Positions 36,150 to 46,989 of a stretch of 64,000 nt of DNA are shown one piece after another. Numbering within the stretch: position 1 is the first letter of the stretch; every line of letters begins with the position of its first letter. Under the pieces are notes generated by a model that searched no databases, was not told the origin of the DNA, and worked only from the letters and a program-made list of their open reading frames with translations. Where the stretch lies: assembly GCA_963922205.1 (NCBI GenBank), contig CAWUHX010000022.1, forward strand, positions 682,001-746,000, read 5' to 3'. The position numbers and the translations under genes were made by a program. This DNA comes from Romanomermis culicivorax. Taxonomy: Eukaryota; Nematoda; Enoplea; Mermithida; Mermithidae.

Positions 36150-37222
36150 TTTTTGTTGAGGATTTTTTGTTGAAGGCATGCAGAACGAAATCAGGGAAGC
36201 AATTAACCCTAAAAGAAATGTCTGATGAAGCAGCTTACATTGAACAGCAAATTCTTAGAAGTGAATTAAAATCCAACAACCTACCGTTCTTACCTCCAAA
36301 ACCTGAACCCATCTTTTCATTAACAAACAACGCTGACCAACAAGGCCTTTTGCATCAGTTAGAACAGCAAGTAAAAGACTTAGAGTTGCAGATCAAACAA
36401 AAATCACAACCCCCACCACAGAGTAACTACAACAGTTTTAGCAACAACAACACTTTTAGTAGCAACAATGGTTACAGAAACAACAGCAGTTTTAGACAAC
36501 CCACATGCTTTCAATGCAGGCAACTCGGTCATGTAGCTTGAAACTGTAATTCAATTGGGACACAAAAATCATGTGAAATTTTTTTTCGTAATAATCATGT
36601 TACATGCGATTGTAAAAGCCGATGTATTCATTGTTCCCAAACAGGCCATAGATCTGACCACTGCGTATCAAAAACTTACTCCAACATTCTGTGCTTTTTG
36701 TGTAAACAGAGACGTTGCACAAGCAGGTATTGCCCCAACCAACAGAGTTGTGATGTCCAAAATTGTATCGAAGATAGGCAACCCCAACCCCTAATGAACA
36801 TTGATGACCCTGCTCTTTACTCCACACTGCCCACTATACATAGCCGCCCCCAGCATACTTCAGGAACTAAAATGCGGGCCTCTCACCGACGTAGTGAAGA
36901 AGAATACATCTTCGATTTGGACCTCCCCTACTGGTGCAGTATGTCACCACCCCCCACACCAGAGACCGACACCACCCCCAAGCCGCTACCTACCATTCCC
37001 ACCACATACAAAATCCCCAGAAAACGTTCATGTGCTTCGCCTACCACCCTTGAACTGCCAACCAGGAAAGGCCGAAACGTTTTTTCTTTACTCCACAGCC
37101 TAACACCTGAACCGTACAAATTCCTCCCCGTAAAACCCTACTCCCTACCCCAAAAAGTATGCAAATCCCTACCCCATCATGCAACCCAACTTCTCAAACT
37201 CTACAGACTATTCATATTGTAA
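36150..37222 (+). pseudogene. gag of element 1 (C-terminal part)
   Basis: Gag forms the particle core. The capsid is lost to the 5' deletion. What remains is a helical segment (SDEAAYIEQQILRSELK, then LEQQVKDLELQIKQK, a likely coiled coil) and an asparagine/serine-rich linker. The nucleocapsid-like cluster follows: CFQCRQLGHVA-stop-NC is CX2CX4HX4C with one TGA, CIHCSQTGHRSDHC is a second CCHC knuckle, and CFLCKQRRCTSRYC is a third Cys-rich motif. A proline-rich tail of about 150 residues ends at 37222. Its last 89 nt overlap the open env frame, which lies in +1. Confidence 0.85.
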
Positions 37223-39007
37223 ACCAACCAACCCCACCACCGAGACCTACACAACACTGAGGAGGTGCCCGCCAAATCGCCCCGATTGCAAAAAACAACA
37301 CCACCCCACCTCCAATAAAAACTATTATTGGTGTCTTTGTTGCCTTGTATTTTGTATAATAATCCCAACATCATGTCATGTACAATTTCAGCTCTGTGGA
37401 ACTTCATTGAGCGGTCATTCAGTCAGCATACAAAAAACTGTATCATGCGTGCCCCCTTCCACAGTAGACAAACCAGTACAGACATTCAGAAAAATCTATA
37501 TTCCCTCCACCAAACTTCACATAACAGATGCATACAAGTGTAGCATTCGCAAAAGAAATATTTGTACCAATACTGGATTTTTTTGCTCAAAAGGCATTGT
37601 TTTCGATCAAACGGAATTGGAAAATCTAACCCCACATGTTTGTAAGACAATCATTATAGATAAAGAGCACAATAGTCAAAAATTGTACAAGACCAAACCA
37701 GGATTTTGGTCCACAAACAACTCCCTAAGCTTCGAATACACATGGTGTTGTACAGACCATTGTACGTCTGTAACTAACGTCATCATAGAAATTAGACAAA
37801 TAGCATCATGGAATGGGAAATCAAGGATAGGTACATTAGGTGACCTGGGGTCATGCAAACCAACATCAGGTCATTGTGTAACAGCCGACGGGGCCATTAT
37901 CTGGAATGAGACAAAATTTGAAAACTTATGCCCTTTCAAATACAAAAAGATGTACCCCATAAAACTAACACAAACTCACATGACAATTGAGAAACTACAT
38001 GGCCCATTCTCTATCAAAAATGTCCTCTTTTCCAACCCCAACTGCCCCAAAATCCAAGACAGTGTCCTAACCAAACAAGGTATTGTCGTACAGTTAGACA
38101 AAAGAATGCCACACTGCAATGCCTTTTTAACCCCACTAGTCAATGAAACCCAGACTACATTATACGATTTTGACGATTTTGAACCCATCAATGCAAAACT
38201 AAATTTCCTAGCAGGCAAAACTCAGGAATTCGAAATTCAAATTTTCAAAAACATCTGGAATGAGTTATGCAGACAGGCACAACGTCATCTTGACTTAGTC
38301 TGGCAAATTTTGCGCCTTGATGCAACTCTTGGGGCACGTGCATTCCTACAAAGGACGGACATAACAGCAGAATTCACAGGTGATGCCCTCACAGTCTGGT
38401 CCTGTAAGCAGGTAAACGCGTCAAAAGTCTTTTACAGACACAAAATCAATGGAACTTGCTACAAACTCCTACCTATCCTTGTGGGGACCGACATTACGTT
38501 CTCAAATCCAGGATGAGGAAATCATTTGACCCCTTCTCCCAAACTGTTGACTGCCACCACATGCATGTTGCCCTATACAAACAAAATAATACATGGCTCA
38601 GCAAAACAGGATTCCCACATGTCACTGATCTGCCCTTAGAAATCTTATGGAATCAAAACTTCTCCCTCTTTTATTTCAACACACCAGCACTTTTTCAAGA
38701 CCAACTTGCAACAATACTGACAAACTTACTCTTTTTAAAGCAATACATCTACAAAACCCACACCCTTGAAAGCATCATTAACAAACTTACTAATTACACC
38801 ACCCAAATGTCTCTCAACTCAGATACAGTATACAATAGGATCTCAGGCAGTGGTCAAGCAATCAGCAACATACTTTCCGATGCCCGTCAAGGCATAAAAC
38901 ATTTCATAACAGGCACTACCCAAAGCCTCACGTATGGATTGAATAACTTACTCAAGGGACCCTTGCAAATCATTATCAACCTGGCCGTCATCACTTTCAT
39001 TGTATAA
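37134..39007 (+). pseudogene. Envelope-like glycoprotein of element 1, between gag and protease
   Basis: The env frame opens at 37134 and has an ATG at 37179. About 46 residues later there is a hydrophobic stretch (WCLCCLVFCIII) that could be a signal or anchor. A cysteine-rich ectodomain with many N-x-S/T sites follows (CCTDHCTSVTNV, GARAFLQRTDITAEFTG, CYKLLPILVG), then a membrane-proximal helix region and a C-terminal hydrophobic segment ending at a TAA (39005). One frameshift lies near 38500. It aligns by eye along its length with the env of element 2. The pattern of a CYxxLPxxxG motif after a long Cys-rich region and a single C-terminal anchor recalls glycoproteins of chuvirus-like negative-strand viruses; that assignment is tentative. 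Decayed. Confidence 0.8.
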
Positions 39008-39660
39008 GTCTTTTACTCCTTCCTTATTTTGTGAAAATATTTCCCTTCCCCAAAGCATCATATTGCCAATGAACATGCATATGAAATACCTTTACACAAC
39101 AGGCGTTTACATGAGACTATCCCTCCCTCAACCAGCCACACCCTCTTAGAATTAGCCAATCGTCGTGAGGCCCAAACTCAACAGAAATACATCCTTGTCT
39201 ACATTGATACTCCAAGGACCCCAGCAATTGAACTTACAAATCAAATCCATCAATCTGGGTCCAATAAATTTCCACCAACCATACTTGAGAAACATACCCC
39301 TCACATTCCAATCACGCTCAAGGGGAAGCTATTCACCAAAGGCATGATTGACACTGGTGCCATGTACTACCTCATTCATTCTCGAATTGCTGAAGCCTTA
39401 CAGCTAGACATGAAACCCCCATTAGTTCAAGCAAAAGCAGCAAACAACCTTCCCATCCACTTCGTAGGAACAACCATTCTTACAGTAACTGCCAAACTAT
39501 CTAAGAAACTATAATGGTACGTGTCCAGAAAGATTGCACAGCAGACGTCCTTCTGGGAAAAAATTTCCTCAGCTGATTCTCAGAATATACCATCCACAAT
39601 CAAAAGTCTCAAGTCAAATTTGGGGATGTCATACTCACCTGCGAAAGTCTAGAATACAGC
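39008..39660 (+). pseudogene. Aspartic protease domain of element 1
   Basis: It continues in the env frame with only stops between them. GMIDTGAMYYLIHS (DTG codons 39350-39358) is the retropepsin active site. After a frameshift comes VLLGKNFL, the second conserved block of the fold (compare LGxxFL). One protease copy is present here, corresponding to the second of the two in element 2. It would process the Gag and Pol polyproteins. Confidence 0.82.
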
Positions 39661-39687
39661 TCCCTGTCGACCACTGGCAGAACCTAT

Positions 39688-40930
39688 TTGGATGAGAAAT
39701 TAGAACTACCACCACAAATTGTTACTGAATTCACTTTCCCCTTACCAAAATCATACCTACACATCAACCAACTCGAATTGACCCCAAAAGCCAGACAGAA
39801 TGCTAAAGTTCATTTCGCTGCTTGCATATCAGAAAACCAAAACAGTCGCATACACATTTCCATCTTAAATACGCAGGACACCCCCAGACCCTTTACCCTG
39901 GCACATGCATCTGCCCAGTTACCAGGTTCATTCCAAAAGAAAACTCCCCCACCAAACTAGCCCCTCCTACACCAAACCAGCCCAACAGTTTTGATACATT
40001 TACATGGTTAAAAAAACCGTCAATTTGGCTTCAAGCAACCCCACTGAAGTGGAGAATAATCAACTCCTATGCTCTCTATCCAAATACCCCACATTATATG
40101 CTAATTTCAAGATGGACATAGGTAGAACCACACTCGTCTCCCATACCGTTGACACCAACAGCTCCCAACCTGTACACAGACATCTTTTTCAGACATCCCC
40201 AAAAGAAAAACAAATAATACAAGCAGAGGTCGAACAACTTGCAGCAGCAGGTGTAATTAGCCAGAGCAATTCCCCATGGTGTACAAACACAGTTTTAGTC
40301 TCCAAAAAAGATGGTGGACATCATCTATGCATTGACTTCCGGTGCCTCAATAAAGTGATCAAAAAAGATACTTACCCCTTGCCTCGCATCGATGAAATCC
40401 TAGACACCCTGCATGGAACGGAATATTTTACATCCCTCGACCAGTCCAATGCCTATTACTCCATTCCTATTGCAGAAGGTGACAGAGAAAAAACCGCCTT
40501 TAACTGCTCAGCTGGGCAATACCAGTTCAATTACCTCCCCTTTGGCCTCACAAATGCCCCTGCCACATTCCAAAGATTAATGGACATTATCCTTTTGGGA
40601 TTGCAATAGAACACCTGTCTCATCTACCTGGATGATGTCTTAGTCTTACCAAATCTCATGCTCAAATGTTAGAACACTTAGACATCATTTTCATTCATTT
40701 TTCAAAAGCTGGACTCAAACTCAATATACAGAAATGTAAATTTTGACAACCCCAGATACAATATTTAGGCAATGTTATCTCTCAGCAGGGTATTTCTCTA
40801 GACCCAAACAAAGTACAATCCATTTTTGACGTACCTACACCCCAAAGCTCAAAAGAAGTCAAGTCATTTCTCGGCTTACCCTCGTATTACCGCAGATTTA
40901 TCCCCAAAGAAAAACTCTGAATTTTCATGG
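39688..40930 (+). pseudogene. Reverse transcriptase of element 1
   Basis: Metaviridae-type RT. Seen are VEQLAAAGVISQSNSPW, VSKKDGGHHLCIDFR, NKVIKKDTYPLPRID, motif A region FTSLDQSNAYYSIPI, FNYLPFGLTNAPATFQRLM, then after one TAG the catalytic YLDD (40625-40636). The thumb region is frameshifted (LGLPSYYRRFIP equivalent at about 40873). The catalytic aspartates of YLDD are intact. Confidence 0.92.
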
Positions 40931-41400
40931 GGCCCTGAACAACAGAATGTCTTCATTGAACTCGAATAGTTGATCATTCATGCACCAGTCCTCCAACACC
41001 CCCATTTTACAAAGCCTTTCATTTTGCAAGCTGATGCATCAAAGCTTGGAATTGGCGCAATTCTAAGCCAACTGGATACTAAAGGTCATGATCGCCACAT
41101 CGCTTTTGGGAGCCGCACATTAAAACCTGCAGAATGCAACTACCCTATAACGGAATTGGAAACCCTTGCTGTAGTTGAGTTCATCAAGCATTTTCGCCTC
41201 TATCTTTTCCAACAACATGTCATTGTCCACACAGACCATACTGCAGTCCAGGCAGTCCTCCAAAAAGAAAACCCCTCCCCTCACATGGCCCATTGGTGAC
41301 TAGCCCTCTCTGGTATTCAACTTGACATTCGGCCTAAGAAAGGTACTGCTAACCGAAATGCAGACGCCATCTCTCATTTCCCATCTGACAGGGCAAAACA
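40931..41400 (+). pseudogene. RNase H domain of element 1
   Basis: Reads PFILQADASKLGIGAILSQ, SRTLKPAECNYPITELETLA, VVEFIKHFRLYLF, VIVHTDHTAVQAVL, then RNADAISHFP. This is the gypsy-type RNase H that removes the RNA strand. ADAS replaces the usual TDAS and a TGA lies after HMAHW. Confidence 0.9.
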
Positions 41401-42765
41401 ATCTTTTGATATTGAACACCTTGAAACCCACCCTGAAATATCAACTATTAACTCCAATCTTGAAGCCGAAGCCACTGAGCGGGAGGAACAACAGAAAATT
41501 TTTGCAGAACTCCAACGCACTGATCCAACCATCAAAACTATCTTAGCTAAAATCACCCTAAAACATCCCCTTACAATGATTAAATTCGCAGTTCACCACA
41601 ATATTCTATTTTGTATAATTGACAAGCAACCCAAACTATACGTCCCAAAATCACAGATACATGATGTCATTTGCATCTCATCACCACAGCAAGTTTACAG
41701 GCCATTTTGCCTCCTGGAAGACCCTCCACCATCTCGGACAAAAATATTTTTGGCCACAAATGAGTCGTGATGTCACATGTTACTGCAAAACTTGTCACCC
41801 CTGCCAGACCCACAAAGCCCTCAGGCACAGAATACATGCTAGTCTTGTCCCTATATAACCCACAGGCCCATTTGACATAGTCGGTGTTGATTGCATGGGG
41901 CCGTTACCCATACCTGAGGAAGGAAACTGATTCATTGTCCTATTTACCGATTATTTCACCAAGTATGTCGAGGCCTTCCCAACCCCCAACATCACAGCAG
42001 CAACAATCGCCGAGTTATTCGTTAATAAAATTGTTTGCCGTCATGGCTCTCCAAAAATCATCCACTGTGATCGTGGATCAGATTTCCTCTCTGATCTTTT
42101 TACCCGAATCACTGACTTGTGCAATACTCACAAAGTTCACACAACTCCGTATCACCCCATTGCCAATGGGGAAGTGGAACCTTGCAACCAGACCCTCACC
42201 GCTGGTATACATATGTATATCAACTCGAAACATACTGATTGGGACACTTATTTACCCTTTGCCGTTTTTTGATCAACATTCATAAAAATGATAGCACTTC
42301 ATACCCCCCCCCCCATTCGAATTTCTCCATGGTAGACAACCCAATTTACCATCCCATGCAGCGTTAAATTTTCTCCCCACCTCCTATATGGTTGATCTTG
42401 ATGACTACGCTCTCCCCATCAAATCCCATTTCACCGGAACTCTCTCAACCATTCAGAAGAATTTACAAAAAGCCCAAACCCAATATACAGTTCAGTACAA
42501 TAAACATGCCCATGATATCCACTATGAATCAGGTGATCTCATTTTATATAAAAATCATTCGTGTAAACAAGGGCTCACTCCTAAATTCTTAACCCACCAA
42601 AATGGGCCCTATACAGTCACAAATTTCTTGTACCCTAATATTACCCTCAGACATCCCCTCAAGAATACCACTTTTAGGGTACATGTATACGAAACGACCC
42701 CATTCTACCACCAAATAGCTCCTACCGAAACTACCCCAACCCCTTCTCACCCTCGAACCCCTTGA
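41400..42765 (+). pseudogene. Integrase of element 1
   Basis: An HHCC zinc domain (GHFASWKTLHHLG, CYCKTCHPCQTHK) is followed by the DDE core: VGVDCMGPLP, IIHCDRGSDFLSDLF and PYHPIANGEVEPCNQTL give D, D and E. The C-terminal GPY-type segment reads GDLILYKN, LTPKFLTHQNGPYTV. Several frameshifts and stops separate these blocks. Confidence 0.92.
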
Positions 42766-42783
42766 ACAAGGACATTCAACTTC

Positions 42784-42796
42784 AGAAGGAGGAAAA
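42784..42796 (+). other. Polypurine tract of element 1
   Basis: AGAAGGAGGAAAA lies immediately before the TG of the 3' LTR, as expected for the plus-strand primer. Confidence 0.8.
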
Positions 42797-43658
42797 TGTA
42801 ATGTAGATGCTAATGCATCAGTGTAAATACATAATGTACACTATGTGATATTCATTAATAACAATAAATTCATTTTAGAATCTATCATCTCAAGGGTGTC
42901 TGGATTTCACATCCAGACATTCCTATAAATTTATGTGAAGTACTCTGTTTTGATCGTCCCACACCCCGGTAGCTATTATTGACCCAATTAAAGACGCTCT
43001 AATTAATTTGCACATCAGCAGCTGGTCCCCTAGAATCCACATGAAAGTACACATTCCACAGCTATATTAATTCTCCATTAAAACCGTAAACACACCTGCA
43101 TGTAGTAAAAAGTAGAAGCCCAGCCAGACACCAGTCTCAAATGGAACAGTAGCCACAGTTCCTACAAAAACATGCATACACATGAGAAATAGATACAGAA
43201 GCATACACAGAAGCACAGAGATGTGGTTAAGTCCACCATAGGCCAAGTAGCAAGCATAAGAGAAGAGTGAAAAGCATACAGTACTAGGAAAGCATTGGAA
43301 GGCATGGCTGAACAATTATACAGGATACAGAAGCAGAAGAAGCAAGAAGTAGCAATTGGTGGAAGAAGATTTCCGAAACGGACCTTCCACGAACCAAGGG
43401 AGTGGTTAAAAAGAAGCAGTATTTAAAGAAAAGCAAGGCGTGATTCCGTCAGATTTTGTGAAAGCATGTTTTTATGCGAGACTTGCTGTGAAACTAAAAG
43501 TGTATTCTTATATCGTCAACATAGAAGCAATCCTCGATTTATCATTCATTATTATTTTGTCGTATTACCGTTGCCATTCCTATCACGGCATCCCCGTGGA
43601 CCATGTAAAGTGCAGCATCAGGATCAAGTAAAAGTATAATTAGAATCTGAGCGTTACA
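42797..43658 (+). repeat. 3' LTR of element 1 (862 bp)
   Basis: Starts TGTAATG and ends GTTACA, with CAGT duplicated outside. AATAAA occurs at 42863-42868. The remainder has no ORF of note. Confidence 0.88.
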
Positions 43659-43770
43659 CAGTCACTTCACACAAAAAATCGCCCTTTGTGTAAACAAAGG
43701 TATTTTTTCAATTTTTTGGGTTAAGGGTTCTAGACCAAGGGGAATCCAACAGATATGGTTACTTTACATT
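43659..43770 (+). repeat. Tandem repeat of about 98 bp, right part
   Basis: Resumes the array cut at 36113 (CAGTCACTTCACACAAA, GTGTAAACAAAGG, GGGAATCCAACAGATATGGTTACTTTACA). Removing the element and one CAGT restores the roughly 98-bp register. Confidence 0.75.
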
Positions 43771-44899
43771 CTGTTTACAGCGTCTTTTACTTTTACCGAA
43801 AGTGAGAATTTGTAGTTTTTTATTGTTTCTTTGATGTGAAGATGACCAAATTTAAAACTTGCTTCTATAAAGGTTTTCATGCATCCTTGAGGCCCAAAAA
43901 GAGGTGGACTAGTTTACTAGAAAATGCCCCTGAAAAAAGTGGTGGACTGGTTAGAAAAGTATTTCTCTACATTTGGGTGAAGTAAAATATTAGCTTGCAT
44001 ATCATTTTCAACCAGAAAAATTTTACTGTGGTTGATACAATGCTATAGGAGGACAAAATGCACGAAGCTGCAGAACAAACTTTTCCACGGACATGAAAAA
44101 ATTTTTTAATGGGAAAGAATAAAAATCCAATATTACAAAAGTGGATTTTTCAAACTTTAACTCAAGTTTTCAAAAATCTAGTCCACTCCTTTTTCTAGCT
44201 TGGCAACTATCCAAGCGAGTTCTTTCTCCTCCTACTACTGCCCCATTGGAGCATTTTCTAATAAACTAGTTACAAAATGTGCATGCTTTGACAGTGCAAC
44301 AAATCTGTTTTTCAGTTTATTACAAAAGAGTTGCAGTATGTTTCTTTACACTGGATGTTAAAACCTGTTTGGTTAACAATCTAAAATAAAATTTATTTGA
44401 AAATCGATCATCAGCATTCAATGATCAAGGTCAACGTCAGCAACTGAATTTATTTTTTGAATAGCGATCAATGATGTCCACACTGAAAATTCTGAGTGAA
44501 ATGACTATTCATACACTTTGGGAGTTAATGGGGAGTCATGACCTCGGCAGACTCTTGCTGACCATCAGATTCTGTTCCCCAGCATTGGCCAAGAAAATTA
44601 TGAAGGAAAATGAAAGAAAAAAACGTCATAAGAAAGAAAGTTATGCTGCAGCATGCAACACTTTTTCTGAACAAAGCATACTTGATTCCAAAAGAGTAAC
44701 ATCAACTTTAAGAAGTGCTGACCCAGCCCATAGTTTCTCTATTTGACTTCAGATAGACGAAATTTCTGCTTGGATGTTAGAAAACCATTCTTTTGGTTAT
44801 CAAGAACTCGTCGAATGATGGAAATATAATTTCTTGTTAATGGAATATAGGTATTGTTTTCAAATCGTATAGCCAGATCAAATGTGCCTTCATCTTTAA
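43771..44899. other. AT-rich stretch, nothing recognised
   Basis: A 91-codon ORF at 44471-44746 (plus) is rich in K and E but has no recognised domain, and I do not call it a gene. CTAGTCCACT / AGTGGACTAG words near 43905-43950 and 44170 are inverted, suggesting another short element. Confidence 0.4.
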
Positions 44900-45140
44900 C
44901 AATTTTTCCTAATTAATAGCAGCAAAAATCAGTACTGTTGTCAAAATGGTTTACATTGAGTTTTTACTGTAAAAATTTTCACTCGAATAATTGTTGAAGG
45001 TTTGGTCAGTATGCTCATAGATTTCCGGTCCTGTATTATATATTGTTTATCAGAAATCTGAGATACTACTGCTTTCTCATTTTCATTATTTAGAAGCATT
45101 TCAAGAAAAAACAGGCTATACATCTACTTTGATTATCGAG
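44900..45140 (+). pseudogene. Relic related to the hAT element at 27954
   Basis: Non-coding similarity to 28745-28960 is visible over about 200 bp: TTGTCAAAATNGTTTACAT, TTTCACTC-AA-AATTGTT-AAGGTT-GGTCAGTATGCTCA, TTTCATTATTTAGA-GCATTTCAAGAAAAAAC. The last part contains an acceptor-like TTATTTAG, so it may be an intron/exon junction of the old transposase gene. No ends were found. Confidence 0.6.
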
Positions 45141-46985
45141 CAATGTTTCTTTTGTAACATCACTGTACAATCAACTGAAGAAAAAATGATGTGATGGGAA
45201 AATTGTTATTTTTGAATTGTGATAATCAAGATACGTAATACTTATCTTATGAATATCCTCTACTGTAGTATTAATGTACCTATGAACTCACAGGACTTTG
45301 TCGTGTCAATTTCATACTCTGCTGCTGGTTTTGAAGTTTGTACTTTGCATATCACAGTTTACTGTACATATCTGCAAGAAAAACACAGTCTGTATAGTCG
45401 CTTGTCCATGAGTCTGTATAGCCACAGCCCAGAATAAACTCGAGTTTTCTTGTAATACAGTAAATGTATGGATATTGATAGTTGTGTGCCAAATTTTCAA
45501 ACCTGCAGATCTTAAGCTTCTAAGAATGACTATATTAATAGAACAATAGTCACTCCTGCTGACACCAAGTGACCTCAGATGTCATTACGATATCTTTATG
45601 AAGTCTTGATGAAGATTTCCAGCAATTGGCCACTGATTGATCAGTGTAAGGGCACTTTTGGCTGCTCCGATGGTTCTTCATCATTCGCATCAATATCGGC
45701 ATTGTTTGAGTAATCATTGGTCACTCCAATGACACCACTTCATCCACTTCCTCTAGCCTTAGTTTATCATGGTGGAAATAAAATTCACCACCTGGTCGAC
45801 CAAAATGCTAGTTATTCTGCAGGATGTTATTAATTTTGAGCACAATTTCGTCAGGAAATCGAATTTACTGTGGATATGTCATACACACTGCAAAAAATGT
45901 AGTCTGCATATCCCCTTGGCCAAACAGAACGTAATCTGAGGCGAGTTCTCATCAGGGTTCAAAGTAAAAAAAATTATGCGAATTATTTTACATAATCTTC
46001 CCTTCCTTCTATTGTTGCAAAGTTTTCTAAATTGTTCACCTTTATCCCATCCATCATTTCTTGTACCATAATTGTATTTGTTTGTATTTCAATTTTGAAC
46101 TGACAGGAATAAATTCTTTTTTCCATTCAACTGAAAATAAACTAGTAGTAACACTGTCCCATATAGGTCGTATGGTTAAGCATATCCCTATATTTTGTGT
46201 ATGACCTATAATTTGTCATTTTTGGTCGATTTATAGGTTGTATGGTAAGCATATACCCTCGATTTTTGTCGATTTATAGGTGGTATGATTAGGCATACAT
46301 GTCCTGGAGTTACCCTAATAGTAGAATTACTGTAATTTTTGGATTATGGTAATAGTAGAGTTAGGGTAATAGTCGTGTTACTGTTGGTGGAAAAGGAAAA
46401 TTGATGATTAACAGAAAATGGAAAAAGGAAAACTAAAATGAACAAAAAAATGAAAAAGAAAAAAAGAAAGCATGTATAAAAAACGACTTCCTCCTTGGGC
46501 AGAGGAAGTCTTTCAAAAATTTGCACCCCCGGACCCCCTTTGACAAAAGGGTGCCACCTACAGGTGTAAATATGGTCAGAGGTCCCATTCCTGAACAATT
46601 ATTCTAGTCAGCAGTTGTCAAACTGGTCAGTAATTGTCTGTTCTATAAGTAAAATCTCGAAAAAGTCTATACGCAATGAAACATTATTCCTATGGGTGCA
46701 TGTGTGTAAAGTTGATTGCCTGTGGTAAAGTGACCAAAAAAAGGTCTTTTATAAAAAAATGACCAGAATGAGTCAGGTATAGAAAATGTGTAGAAAATTT
46801 GGGGATCTTGGAGGGTTCAAAAAAAATCTTTATAAAGAATAACTTTTAAAATCAATGTATCAATTTTGTTCTATTATAAAATAATTATTTAGTCCAACCA
46901 CAAGGAAATGTACGAAAATTACATTTCAAAATGTGTTTGTCATGTACCAGTTTTATGGGTAACAACTTTAGGATCTTGCTGGTGC
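45141..46985. other. AT-rich stretch with a small tandem repeat
   Basis: No gene was recognised. Between 46165 and 46300 there are three copies of ATAGGTNGTATGGTTAAGCATAT, with spacers containing CGATTTTTGTCGATTT. A short copy of the CTGTATAGCC-ACAGCC motif (45396-45430) recurs inverted near 33650-33715. Confidence 0.4.
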
Positions 46986-46989
46986 TCAA

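Larger units (their letters stand above)
36114..43658 (+). mobile_element. Ty3/gypsy-type element 1, order gag-env-pro-RT-RH-IN
   Basis: Bounded by a 4-bp duplication CAGT (36110-36113 and 43659-43662), with ends TGTAATG...GTTACA. The 3' LTR is 862 bp. Of the 5' LTR only 33 bp remain (36114-36146), followed by a deletion that also removed the primer site and the start of gag. Internal genes read gag, env, aspartic protease, reverse transcriptase, RNase H and integrase, all on the plus strand and all broken by scattered stops and a few frameshifts. The RT, RNase H and DDE integrase are of Metaviridae type. Env before protease is not the usual order for any LTR retroelement I know. Confidence 0.92.

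Noticed and set aside
36555-36794. 79-codon ORF inside gag of element 1 as a separate gene
   Set aside because: It is an out-of-frame shadow of the zinc-knuckle region.
44471-44746. 91-codon ORF as a gene
   Set aside because: No recognised domain, no splice context, and the region is transposon-rich.
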